From NCBI GenBank assembly GCA_025351065.1, contig JANXWQ010000219.1, positions 1-8,932 on the forward strand: a DNA stretch of 8,932 nt, read 5' to 3'. The position numbers were made by a program, and so were the translations under genes. The notes below the pieces were generated by a model, which saw only the letters and a list, made by a program, of their open reading frames with translations, searched no databases and had not been told where the DNA came from. The first letter of the stretch is position 1. The number at the start of each line of letters is the position of its first letter. This stretch comes from Chthoniobacter sp. (lineage in GTDB: Bacteria; Verrucomicrobiota; Verrucomicrobiia; Chthoniobacterales; Chthoniobacteraceae). This document shows positions 1 to 5,879 of the stretch, in pieces.

Positions 1-844
1 CCTCGGGCGGCGCGCTTTTCTCGACGCGCTCGGCTTTGAGCACGGCGATGCGGCGGCCGTTTTCGATGGGGAAGGTGGCGGTGCCGGTGACTTTGATCCA
101 CGTCATCTCGGGCAGGCCGGGCGGGGTGTCGCTCTCGACGAGCGTGGCCACGGGCCGAGCGTCGGCGGCGCAGCAGGTCATAAACATGCGGACGGCTTTG
201 AAGCGTTTGCCGTTGGCGTTGTTGGCGGCGTCGGGCATGAGCTGGGCGACGAGGACGACGGCTTTGCCCTCGAAGTCTTTGCGGAGGGCGTTGTCCTGCG
301 CGGCGTAGAGGAGGTCGAGGACTTCGGCGACGATGCGACCGTCGGGCGTGCGGGTGAGGTAGTCCGGCGCGGCGGGCGGTTGGTTCGCAGCAGGCGCGGG
401 TGCGCTCAGGCTGTCGCCGTTGGTCGGCAGCGGGAGGTCGGACACGGTGAGCGGCGCATCTTTCACCGCAGACGAAGGGCGCAGACCGGTGGCGTCGTCG
501 ATGATGCCGCGGTTGAGCATGGCGCTCAGGCCGAAGCCGTCGGGGGAAAACATCGCCGCCGCGGTGACGGGAACGAGCAGGATGAGGAAGGTGAGGATTT
601 TCCCCGCGGCGGAGCGCGAGAGGCCGTGCCCACATTCGGCGGAGGAGCAGCAGTCGGCGTCGGCGGGGAAGAGGAGGAAGACGAGCGCCATCGCGGCCAT
701 GACGAGGCCGGCGACGAGGACGCAGGGGCGGAAGGTCGGATGCAGGAACGCCTGGATGCGTCCGCTAAAATAAAAATAGAGCAGTACGGAACTCCAGGCA
801 GCAAGCGTGGCGCAGGGGAGCCAGCGGGAGAAAATCTTGTTCAT
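1..844 (-). CDS. TIGR03943/DUF1980-family membrane protein, permease partner (3' end cut by window edge)
   Basis: Translated from the ATG at 842-844; the frame stays open to base 2, giving about 281 residues, close to the full family length, so only the extreme C-terminus is probably missing. Seen: an N-terminus MNKIFSRWLP; hydrophobic segments near residues 11-26, 40-58 and 82-98; a cysteine cluster DCCSSAECGH near residues 63-72; a linker rich in Ala and Pro around 140-160; then a soluble C-terminal domain with the motif MTCCAADARPV (about 221-231) followed by W-I-K-V-T-G. Known: N-terminal membrane helices plus a C-terminal domain with a CCAADA-type motif mark the TIGR03943 (YcgQ-like, DUF1980) family, nearly always encoded beside a DUF318 permease, as here, 51 bases upstream. 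Streptococcus mutans SMU_746c/SMU_747c is such a pair, annotated as a two-component membrane permease complex. Inferred: it is the accessory subunit of that permease. The paired cysteines suggest metal or thiol chemistry; the substrate is unknown. No Shine-Dalgarno sequence is visible before the ATG. Confidence 0.85.
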   Translation of the reverse strand, partial: MNKIFSRWLPCATLAAWSSVLLYFYFSGRIQAFLHPTFRPCVLVAGLVMAAMALVFLLFPADADCCSSAECGHGLSRSAAGKILTFLILLVPVTAAAMFSPDGFGLSAMLNRGIIDDATGLRPSSAVKDAPLTVSDLPLPTNGDSLSAPAPAANQPPAAPDYLTRTPDGRIVAEVLDLLYAAQDNALRKDFEGKAVVLVAQLMPDAANNANGKRFKAVRMFMTCCAADARPVATLVESDTPPGLPEMTWIKVTGTATFPIENGRRIAVLKAERVEKSAPPE

Positions 845-895
845 GGCGTAGCGAGGATACGTCGGCCGCGGCAGGCGGCAAGTGCGCGCCCGCTT

Positions 896-1858
896 TTAGA
901 ACTGCAGGCCGGCAATGCGCCAACTGACCAGCCAGATGATGAGGAAAAGCGCGAGGCCGAGGAGGGCGACGAAGCGGCGTTTGAAAAGCAGGCCGTAGAG
1001 CCACATGAGCTTGAGGTCGAAGACGGGGCCGAAGAGCAGGAAGCCGAGCTTGGCGGCGAAGGGGAAGGCTTTGAAGCTGGCGGCGATGAAGGCGTCGGTG
1101 GTGCTGCACACGGAAAGGATGACGGCGAGCCCCATGAGCGAGGCGATGGCAAGCGGCGGGTTCGTGGCGAGCGGGAGGATGATGGTTTGTTTGACCGCGG
1201 TGTTGAAGACGCTGGCGACGGCGGTGCCGATGACGAAGAAGAAGGCGACTTCGAGGTAGTCGGAGGTCGCGCTTTGCACGGCGAGGAGGAGTTTTTTCGG
1301 CGTGCTCGCAGCGGCGACGATGGCGGTGAACTCCTGCTGCTCGACGGGCGCGGCGGAGATGCTAAGACCGGCGCGGCGGCGGGGGACGGGCGCGGCGAGC
1401 AGCGCGGGATTGAGCAACGTGGAGGCCGGGATGCGATGGACGGCGAAGCCGATGGCGACAGCGACGAGGTAGCCGAGGCTCAGGCGCAGCGAGGTCATCA
1501 CGACGGGGTTCTGGCCCTTGAACGCGGCGAAGGTGCTGACCGCCACGATGGGGCTGACGATGGGCGCGGCGAGCATGTAGGTGACGGCGGCGGAGAGCGG
1601 CAGCCCTTTGCGAATGAACCGCCGGATGACGATGACGCTGCCACATTCGCACATCGGGAAAATGAGCCCGAGCAGCCCGCTGATGCAGATGGCGGCCGCG
1701 CCGTTTTTCGGCATGAGCTTTTGCATGCGCTCGGTGGAGACGAAGACATCGACCACGCCGGAGATGAGCGAGCCGAGCAGGAGAAAGGGCACGCCCTCGA
1801 ACAGGACGCTGAGGAACGAGTAGGCGAAATCGTTGAGCTGAAACGAGAACCAGGACAT
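896..1858 (-). CDS. DUF318-family permease (PF03773, YcgR/YraQ-like)
   Basis: A complete 320-residue integral membrane protein. Seen: about eight hydrophobic stretches in two halves. The first half carries FPMCECGSVIVIRR (residues 67-80) and then LAAPIVSPIVA (96-106). After a basic, Ala/Pro-rich cytoplasmic-type loop (about 150-190), the second half carries SVCSTTDAFIAASF (249-262). The CxCG motif and the CSxxDAF motif are the two hallmarks of the DUF318 permease family, which also contains the ArsP organoarsenical exporters. Length and motif spacing are normal, with no sign of damage. The start MSWFSFQLND is chosen because the first helix follows at once. The gene lies 51 bases upstream of its TIGR03943 partner on the same strand and 54 bases downstream of the TPR gene, so the three could be co-transcribed. 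Role: membrane transport in complex with the partner. The substrate cannot be read from sequence; adjacent arsenic genes that would suggest ArsP are absent. Confidence 0.9.
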   Translation of the reverse strand: MSWFSFQLNDFAYSFLSVLFEGVPFLLLGSLISGVVDVFVSTERMQKLMPKNGAAAICISGLLGLIFPMCECGSVIVIRRFIRKGLPLSAAVTYMLAAPIVSPIVAVSTFAAFKGQNPVVMTSLRLSLGYLVAVAIGFAVHRIPASTLLNPALLAAPVPRRRAGLSISAAPVEQQEFTAIVAAASTPKKLLLAVQSATSDYLEVAFFFVIGTAVASVFNTAVKQTIILPLATNPPLAIASLMGLAVILSVCSTTDAFIAASFKAFPFAAKLGFLLFGPVFDLKLMWLYGLLFKRRFVALLGLALFLIIWLVSWRIAGLQF

Positions 1859-1912
1859 GCGGGCGCGGGACGTTAGCGATCCTTCGACGGCGCTCCGCTC
1901 AGCATGGCGCGG
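1859..1912. other. 54-base spacer between the TPR and permease genes
   Basis: No promoter, terminator hairpin or Shine-Dalgarno site could be recognised. On the minus strand it includes GCTGAGCGGAGCGCCGTCG followed by AAGGATCG, which has the look of a dispersed intergenic repeat. That is an impression only, since no second copy is present in the window. Confidence 0.3.
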
Positions 1913-3331
1913 CTACGCCTGGCCGTAGGACGCTTCGACGCGCTTGGCCACGTCCATATAGCCATAGTCGGACTCGTAAATCTGCTTCATGCAGTTGAGC
2001 GATTCGTCCTTTTTGCCCATGCGCTCGAAGACGAGGCCAAGCTTATAGAGCACTTCCTTTTTCGTGGCGTCCATGGCGATGATTTCGCTCGCGCAGTCCT
2101 GGAACTGTTTCACCGCGAGATCGAGCATGTTCTTTTCCGTGTAGCACTGGCCGAGGAGGTTCATCGCCTTGAGCCGCGCGTTCGGATTCTGCCGCGCCTT
2201 TTGCAGTTCCTGGATGGCCTCGGTGTACTGCTGCGCGATGACGAGCTGCTCGCCCAGCTCGAAGCGCAGTTGCAAATCGGTCGGGTTGCGCTCGACGCGC
2301 TTTTTCGCCTCGGTGATGGCCAGCCCGGCTTTCTGCGCCTTGAGCGCGTCGAGTTCCGCGCGGTAAGTCGCAGCGTCCTCGTGCTGGTCGCCGCCGCCGG
2401 CAAACCAGTCCTCAAGCTGCTTGATGTGCAGGTCGAGCTGCTTGGTCTGGAGGTCGCCGATTTTGCGCGCCACGGCGGGGTCGCTGCCGGAGACGAGGGT
2501 GTTGGTGTGCGCGTAGTAGGAGAGCGCGGCGTCGAGACTTTCGGTGTCCTCTTTCTGCTCAAAGCGATCCTCCCAGAGCTTGGCGATGCGGCGCGAGAGA
2601 TCGACGTTGTCCTGCGCGGCCTCCCACTGCGGGTAAAGCTCGTTGAGCTGGTCGTCGATCATGTCGGCGCTCTTCACCACGCGGCTCTGCTGCTCGAGCG
2701 AGATGGCCTCGTCCTTGTTCTTCATGATGTCGCGGTAGCTGGCCCCTTCCTTGTCCCAGCCGCCGCTTTTCATCGAGGCGGTGGCCGCCGCGTCCTTGCT
2801 GCGTTTTACGGCGGTGAGATCGGCGGGGTTCAGCTCGGCGATCTTGCTGTAAATGGCCACGGCGTCATCCGGCCGGCCCATCGTCAGGTACATTTCGCCG
2901 AGTTCGTGCATCGTCTTGGTGTCCTTCTGATCCGCTTCGACGATGGTTTCGAGGGCGAAAGCGGCGATTTCGGGAAAGCCCGCAGCTTTGGCGGCTTCCT
3001 TGAGCAGATGGTTGATCTGCGAATTGGTGGGGTCGGTTTCGAGATTTTTTTCCGCGAGTTCCATCGCGGCTTTCGGATCCTTTTTCATGAGACCCGCGCC
3101 GCGCAGCGAGGCGGTGGAGAGGCCGGAGAGAAAGGCCTTCTTGCCTTTGGTAGCGATGATTTCGACTTTGCGCAGCAGCTTGCGTCCGTCGAGAAAACCG
3201 GGGTTGTCTTTGAGCACCGCCTGGATGAGCGAGATGGCGTAGCCGTTGTTGCGCAGCTCGACGGCGCTGCGGGCTTTGAGCCAGAGGGTGCGGGCGTTGT
3301 CGGGAAGTTCCTTTTCAGTTTGAATGGGCAT
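1913..3331 (-). CDS. TPR-repeat protein, cytoplasmic
   Basis: A 472-residue, highly charged, mainly helical protein with no signal peptide or membrane segment, so probably cytoplasmic. Seen: degenerate tetratricopeptide repeats at about 15-48, 83-116, 138-171 (ELGEMYLTMGRPDDAVAIYSK is the clearest stretch), 351-384, 388-420 and 424-457, separated by a charged coiled-coil-like middle (about 205-345). The repeats follow the W/L-G-Y-A-P spacing expected of TPRs. TPR proteins act as protein-interaction scaffolds; nothing here points to an enzymatic domain. The start MPIQTEKELP is supported by a promoter whose -10 element ends 16 bases upstream of the ATG. It is the first gene of a possible minus-strand run that continues into the permease pair after 54 bases. 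I believe similar proteins are conserved in Verrucomicrobiota, but I cannot give a specific partner or process. Confidence 0.85.
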   Translation of the reverse strand: MPIQTEKELPDNARTLWLKARSAVELRNNGYAISLIQAVLKDNPGFLDGRKLLRKVEIIATKGKKAFLSGLSTASLRGAGLMKKDPKAAMELAEKNLETDPTNSQINHLLKEAAKAAGFPEIAAFALETIVEADQKDTKTMHELGEMYLTMGRPDDAVAIYSKIAELNPADLTAVKRSKDAAATASMKSGGWDKEGASYRDIMKNKDEAISLEQQSRVVKSADMIDDQLNELYPQWEAAQDNVDLSRRIAKLWEDRFEQKEDTESLDAALSYYAHTNTLVSGSDPAVARKIGDLQTKQLDLHIKQLEDWFAGGGDQHEDAATYRAELDALKAQKAGLAITEAKKRVERNPTDLQLRFELGEQLVIAQQYTEAIQELQKARQNPNARLKAMNLLGQCYTEKNMLDLAVKQFQDCASEIIAMDATKKEVLYKLGLVFERMGKKDESLNCMKQIYESDYGYMDVAKRVEASYGQA

Positions 3332-3347
3332 AAGTCGGGGGCTGCGG

Positions 3348-3375
3348 AGAATAGCACTGCGGATTCCTTTGACAA
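3348..3375 (-). promoter_or_regulatory. Sigma-70-type promoter for the TPR gene
   Basis: On the minus strand, TTGTCA (3370-3375) is followed after 16 bases by TATTCT (3348-3353). A TG one base upstream of the -10 box makes it an extended -10 (TGCTATTCT). Transcription would begin near 3341, leaving a leader of only about 10 bases before the ATG at 3331 and no room for a Shine-Dalgarno site. The placement between the vapC stop and the TPR start is right for a promoter. This is a pattern match only; no start site has been measured. Confidence 0.5.
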
Positions 3376-3421
3376 TGCTGCCGTTCGCCTGATGCGTGAA
3401 ATATCCGCGGCGGCCGGTTGG

Positions 3422-3817
3422 TCAGACGATTTGCTCCGCTGTCTGAATCCCCGGAATCAGCGAAAAATGATGGTCATGCGTCAGCACCACCGCGCCGATG
3501 CGCCGGGCACAGCACGCGATGACGATGTCCGTCAGCGGGAGATTGTGCCCGGCGCGATCGAGCCGCCATGCCACCGCCTCGACGTCCGACCACAGCGCGT
3601 TGTCCGTGGGCACGTAGAGCATGACATCCCAGCGGGCCTGGAAATTTTTCAGCAGCTTCGGCTCGCGCAACCCGCGCGCCACTTCGCTCCGCACCACCCC
3701 GCAGGTGGCGAGGTCGCGCACGAGTTCGATGCGCCGCAGCTCCTGCATCGGGTCGCGCCCGAGCCGCATGCCGCGGATATACCAGCAGCTATCGACGAGG
3801 ACGGGGCTTGGGCTCAC
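3422..3817 (-). CDS. vapC: VapC-type PIN-domain toxin (ribonuclease)
   Basis: A 131-residue PIN-domain protein. Seen: the four acidic residues expected of the active site are all present: D9 in VLVDSCWYI, E45 in RSEVARGL, D97 in LPLTDIVIACC, and D115 in VVLTHDHHF. Family knowledge: VapC toxins are Mg-dependent ribonucleases that block translation, often by cutting tRNA or rRNA, and are neutralised by the VapB antitoxin encoded just upstream. The start is a GTG at 3815-3817; an in-frame TGA lies four codons before it and no other start precedes the conserved VLVD strand, so this start is nearly forced. It overlaps the end of the antitoxin gene by 29 bases, implying translational coupling. The reading frame is intact and the toxin looks active; its RNA target cannot be predicted. 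Confidence 0.9.
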   Translation of the reverse strand: MSPSPVLVDSCWYIRGMRLGRDPMQELRRIELVRDLATCGVVRSEVARGLREPKLLKNFQARWDVMLYVPTDNALWSDVEAVAWRLDRAGHNLPLTDIVIACCARRIGAVVLTHDHHFSLIPGIQTAEQIV

Positions 3818-4058
3818 GGCGGTAGGTCACGGGTTTTTCGGCGACACGGAGCGACTCCTCCTCGGTCGCCGGCTCTTCGTAAGCGTTGCGCCATTCGGCG
3901 GGAGTGAGGCCGATGTCTTCGGAGAGCAAAGTCCGCAGCCGGTGCCTGCGGTCGATTTCGCCCAAGGCGTAGTGGATCGCTTCGGTCTTGGTCTTCGCGC
4001 CGGTGGTTTCCCGGACTCTTTCCAAGAGGTCGTCGTCGATGTTTAAGGTGAGCTTCAT
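3789..4058 (-). CDS. vapB: VapB-type antitoxin
   Basis: An 89-residue protein starting MKLTLNIDDDLLERVRE. Seen: a short basic beta strand, then two helices with the signature TGAKTKTEAIHYAL (residues 19-32), the ribbon-helix-helix pattern of the VapB_antitoxin family (PF09957). The C-terminal half is charged, ending in an Arg/Pro-rich tail, and is the part expected to wrap around the toxin. The ATG at 4056-4058 is preferred over an upstream in-frame ATG at 4106: the family begins right at this strand, and the longer form would add 16 residues of atypical sequence and swallow the candidate promoter. The gene precedes vapC and overlaps it by 29 bases. Antitoxins of this type normally bind their own promoter, and a tandem hexamer lies immediately upstream. 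Confidence 0.88.
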   Translation of the reverse strand: MKLTLNIDDDLLERVRETTGAKTKTEAIHYALGEIDRRHRLRTLLSEDIGLTPAEWRNAYEEPATEEESLRVAEKPVTYRREPKPRPRR

Positions 4059-4065
4059 ACTGGCA

Positions 4066-4079
4066 ATTATCCATATCCA
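4066..4079 (-). promoter_or_regulatory. Candidate vapBC -10 element with tandem TGGATA operator
   Basis: Just upstream of the vapB ATG, the minus strand carries TGGATATGGATAAT: two perfect head-to-tail TGGATA hexamers (4068-4073 and 4074-4079), with a GATAAT box (4066-4071) overlapping the second. The box lies 7 bases before the ATG, so a transcript starting at the usual distance would begin at or next to the start codon (leaderless). A -35 is weak: TTGCGC at a 16-base spacing is the best match. Ribbon-helix-helix repressors often bind short tandem repeats, so autoregulation by VapB here is plausible but inferred. Confidence 0.35.
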
Positions 4080-4157
4080 ATACATACGCGCAACAACTCT
4101 TTCCATCTTTTGTAAAAAAACCTGTCGTTTCTCCGCGACCGGCGGGTTTTCTGCTAT

Positions 4158-4161
4158 GAGG
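4158..4161 (+). promoter_or_regulatory. Shine-Dalgarno site of the AraC-type gene
   Basis: GAGG seven bases before the ATG at 4169. This is the best ribosome binding site in the window and supports that start; most other starts here have none. Confidence 0.6.
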
Positions 4162-4168
4162 TTTTCCC

Positions 4169-5011
4169 ATGCCCCCGATCAACCCTCAGCTCAGTGAAAC
4201 CCATGTCGTCGGCACCGCCACGCGCGAGTGGAAGGTGCGGGCGCAGGAGTGTCCGGTGCTGGCGGGGCATCACATCGCGCATGTGGGCGTGGCCGATGCG
4301 GCGGCGCCCTACGAGATGGTGCGGATGGATCTGAGCGGGACTTACCTGCTCTCCTGCTCTAGCGGGCGCGGGCTCATCCTGCTGGATGGCCGCTGGCAGC
4401 TTTGCCGCGAAGGCTGGGCCTGCCTCGCGCCGCCGCATGCGCTGCTAGCCTTTCGCGCGGAGCCGGGCGTGCGCTGGGAATTCACTTGGGTGCGCTACCA
4501 GCAGCCGCCGGAGCAGAAGCCGATCATCACCGCCTCGTCGCCGGCGCTCGCGCGGTTCGATCCCCTGCCCTTGCGCTCGGCGGTGCTCGGCCTTTTTCAC
4601 GAAATGCAAAGCCAGACCGCGCCAATGACCGTCACCCACTGGGTCGCGCTCATCCACACCTACGTGCTCCGCTTCGCCCGCCCGTGGCAGACCGACGACC
4701 GCCTCGGGCACCTCTGGGAATACGTGGCCGCGCGCCTCGGCGAGCCGTGGTCGCTCGATGCCCTCGCGCGCCACTCCCACCTCAGCGCCGAGCACCTGCG
4801 CCGCCTCTGCCGCCGCGAACTGGGCCGCAGCCCCATGCACCAGGTCATCTACCTCCGTATGCAACTCGCCGCGAACCTCCTCGCGACCACCACCGACAAA
4901 GTCGAGACCATCGCCACCGCCGTCGGCTACGAAAACCCGTTCGTCTTTTCCACCACCTTCAAAAAGTGGGTCGGCTGGCGGCCCAGCGACTACCGCGCGA
5001 AGCAGCGGTGA
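4169..5011 (+). CDS. AraC-family transcriptional regulator with N-terminal sensor domain
   Basis: A 280-residue regulator, the usual length for AraC itself. Seen: residues about 25-115 look like the cupin-type ligand-binding arm (AraC_binding), with strands such as YLLSCSSGRGLILLDG and REGWACLAPPHAL. A linker with helices (about 130-175) follows, and then the C-terminal double helix-turn-helix (about 182-278): WSLDALARHSHLSAEHLRRL for the first and IATAVGYENPFVFSTTFKKW for the second, ending WRPSDYR. The second helix and the GYxNPFVFSTTFKK pattern are typical of the family. Family members usually sense a small ligand, often a sugar, and activate a nearby operon or themselves. Here no sugar-utilisation gene is adjacent: upstream lies the divergent vapBC and downstream a convergent exported-protein gene, so the target is unknown. 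The start is supported by GAGG seven bases upstream. The only plus-strand gene in the window. Confidence 0.9.
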   Translation: MPPINPQLSETHVVGTATREWKVRAQECPVLAGHHIAHVGVADAAAPYEMVRMDLSGTYLLSCSSGRGLILLDGRWQLCREGWACLAPPHALLAFRAEPGVRWEFTWVRYQQPPEQKPIITASSPALARFDPLPLRSAVLGLFHEMQSQTAPMTVTHWVALIHTYVLRFARPWQTDDRLGHLWEYVAARLGEPWSLDALARHSHLSAEHLRRLCRRELGRSPMHQVIYLRMQLAANLLATTTDKVETIATAVGYENPFVFSTTFKKWVGWRPSDYRAKQR

Positions 5012-5020
5012 AGCGGCCCC

Positions 5021-5057
5021 CGCCTGTAGGGGAAGCTGGCAGCTTCCCGCGCAGGCG
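5021..5057. terminator. 37-base dyad element between convergent genes (bidirectional terminator or intergenic repeat)
   Basis: A symmetric structure centred on base 5039. The inner arms GGGAAGCTG (5030-5038) and CAGCTTCCC (5040-5048) pair perfectly. After a 3-by-3 interior mismatch, the outer arms CGCCTG (5021-5026) and CAGGCG (5052-5057) also pair perfectly. It fills almost the whole space between the AraC-type stop (5011) and the stop of the minus-strand gene (5063), the right place for a terminator serving both. It has no trailing T-run on either side, so classical intrinsic termination is uncertain; a dispersed palindromic repeat is the alternative. Confidence 0.6.
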
Positions 5058-5062
5058 CGGGG

Positions 5063-5830
5063 TTATTTCACCAGCGCGCTGAGGAGTTGCTCGTACCGCG
5101 CGGCGTCGAGCAGGAGCACATCGCCAGCCTGCTCGGCAGTCGGCTCCCACGTTTCCGGCGGCAGCGTTTTGGAAAATTCCACGCGCTCGAAACGCACCGC
5201 GATCTGCCAGCCCGTGCGGGCCACAGAAAGCCGCGCGGGCTTGCTGTCGCCGCGCACCCAAAGGCGGGCGGCCCAGTCCTTTTCCTTCAGCCCGCGCGCC
5301 AGCTCGGGCAGGAGGAAAAGATCGAGCACCCGGCACGGCTCGCCATCGAGCGGTTCGGCCCCCACATCCTTCACCTGAAAAAGCGCGGGCAGCAGCGCGA
5401 GCTGCTTCTCGGGCACGGGCAGCGCGAACGACTCGAACCGCGCCTTCGGATCAGCTTTCGGCAGCTTTTTCAACTCGCGCGCCACGCCGAGCAGCGCACC
5501 CACTTTCGCCCCCGGATACACCCACGCGTCCTGCCCCCGGCGGCAGAGCGTGACCTCCTGCCCGAGCACCGGCGCGCGCAGCCGCATGCGGTCGGGATAT
5601 TGCAGCGCCAGCTCCGCGCGCGAACCGACCAGCGCGGCCGGCAGCCCCGTCATCAACTCCAGCCGCCCGCTGAGCAGCAGCGCGCGGTTCGGGTTTTTCG
5701 TGTTCGTGGCAAAAATCTGCGCGAACGGCAGCAGCGCCCGGCTCAGGACATCGTAACGGTTTTCCTCCGCCCGCGCAGCCGCCGCGAGCACGAGCAGCGC
5801 GGCGGACAAAATGAAGCGCACGGTTTTCAC
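5063..5830 (-). CDS. Exported protein resembling the LolA-like lipoprotein-sorting fold
   Basis: 255 residues from a GTG at 5828-5830 (a second GTG is at 5821). The GTG is chosen because it yields a clean signal peptide, MKTVRFILSAALLVLAAAARA, followed by acidic residues; starting further upstream would put non-signal-like sequence before it and overlap the DUF1501 gene. Seen in the mature part: alternating strand pattern, ALQYPDRMRLRAPVLGQEV (75-93), an aromatic DAWVYPG (101-107), and near the end RFERVEFSKTLPPETWEP (213-230). The order (strands ending in P-x-R-x-R, then a W-V-Y-P strand, then a closing F-x-x-LPxxxWxP) resembles LolA-type periplasmic proteins and related secreted families. 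That is a resemblance, not a firm family call. Cysteines at 96 and 166 could form a disulphide. It follows the DUF1501 gene by 49 bases on the same strand, with no obvious promoter between, so it probably belongs to that operon. No Shine-Dalgarno site is evident. Confidence 0.65.
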   Translation of the reverse strand: MKTVRFILSAALLVLAAAARAEENRYDVLSRALLPFAQIFATNTKNPNRALLLSGRLELMTGLPAALVGSRAELALQYPDRMRLRAPVLGQEVTLCRRGQDAWVYPGAKVGALLGVARELKKLPKADPKARFESFALPVPEKQLALLPALFQVKDVGAEPLDGEPCRVLDLFLLPELARGLKEKDWAARLWVRGDSKPARLSVARTGWQIAVRFERVEFSKTLPPETWEPTAEQAGDVLLLDAARYEQLLSALVK

Positions 5831-5879
5831 GTCTGGACTTTGCGGGCAATCCGCGAAATTGAAACCGAATTGATGCCGC

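Larger units (their letters stand above)
4059..4168. promoter_or_regulatory. Divergent control region between vapBC and the AraC-type gene
   Basis: A 110-base spacer, clearly richer in A/T than the surrounding coding DNA, separates the two divergent starts. It holds the tandem hexamers next to vapB, a run TTTTGTAAAAAAA (4108-4120), and on the right two direct copies of GGTTTTC (4145-4151 and 4160-4166). No convincing -35/-10 pair for the plus-strand gene could be found. Both transcripts must originate here, so control of one gene may affect the other. Confidence 0.6.

Noticed and set aside
896..1858. Calling the permease an ArsP organoarsenical exporter
   Set aside because: No ars genes are nearby, and the TIGR03943 partner marks the YcgR-like branch rather than ArsP.
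380..1876. A 498-residue plus-strand open frame opposite the permease pair
   Set aside because: Very low-complexity Glu/Gly/Asp/Arg composition, antisense to two family-recognisable genes; a GC-driven shadow.
1904..3907. A 667-residue plus-strand open frame opposite the TPR gene and vapC
   Set aside because: It is exactly antisense to well-supported proteins, crosses their gene boundaries, has no recognisable domain, and follows from high GC in the third codon position of the opposite strand.
4059..4106. Longer antitoxin starting at the ATG at 4106
   Set aside because: The added 16 residues are atypical for the family, whose conserved strand begins at MKLTLNID, and the extension would cover the candidate promoter.
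4154..4160. CTATGAG upstream of the AraC-type gene as an extended -10 box
   Set aside because: It overlaps the Shine-Dalgarno GAGG and would start the transcript after it, has no -35 at a proper distance, and matches only 4 of 6 bases.
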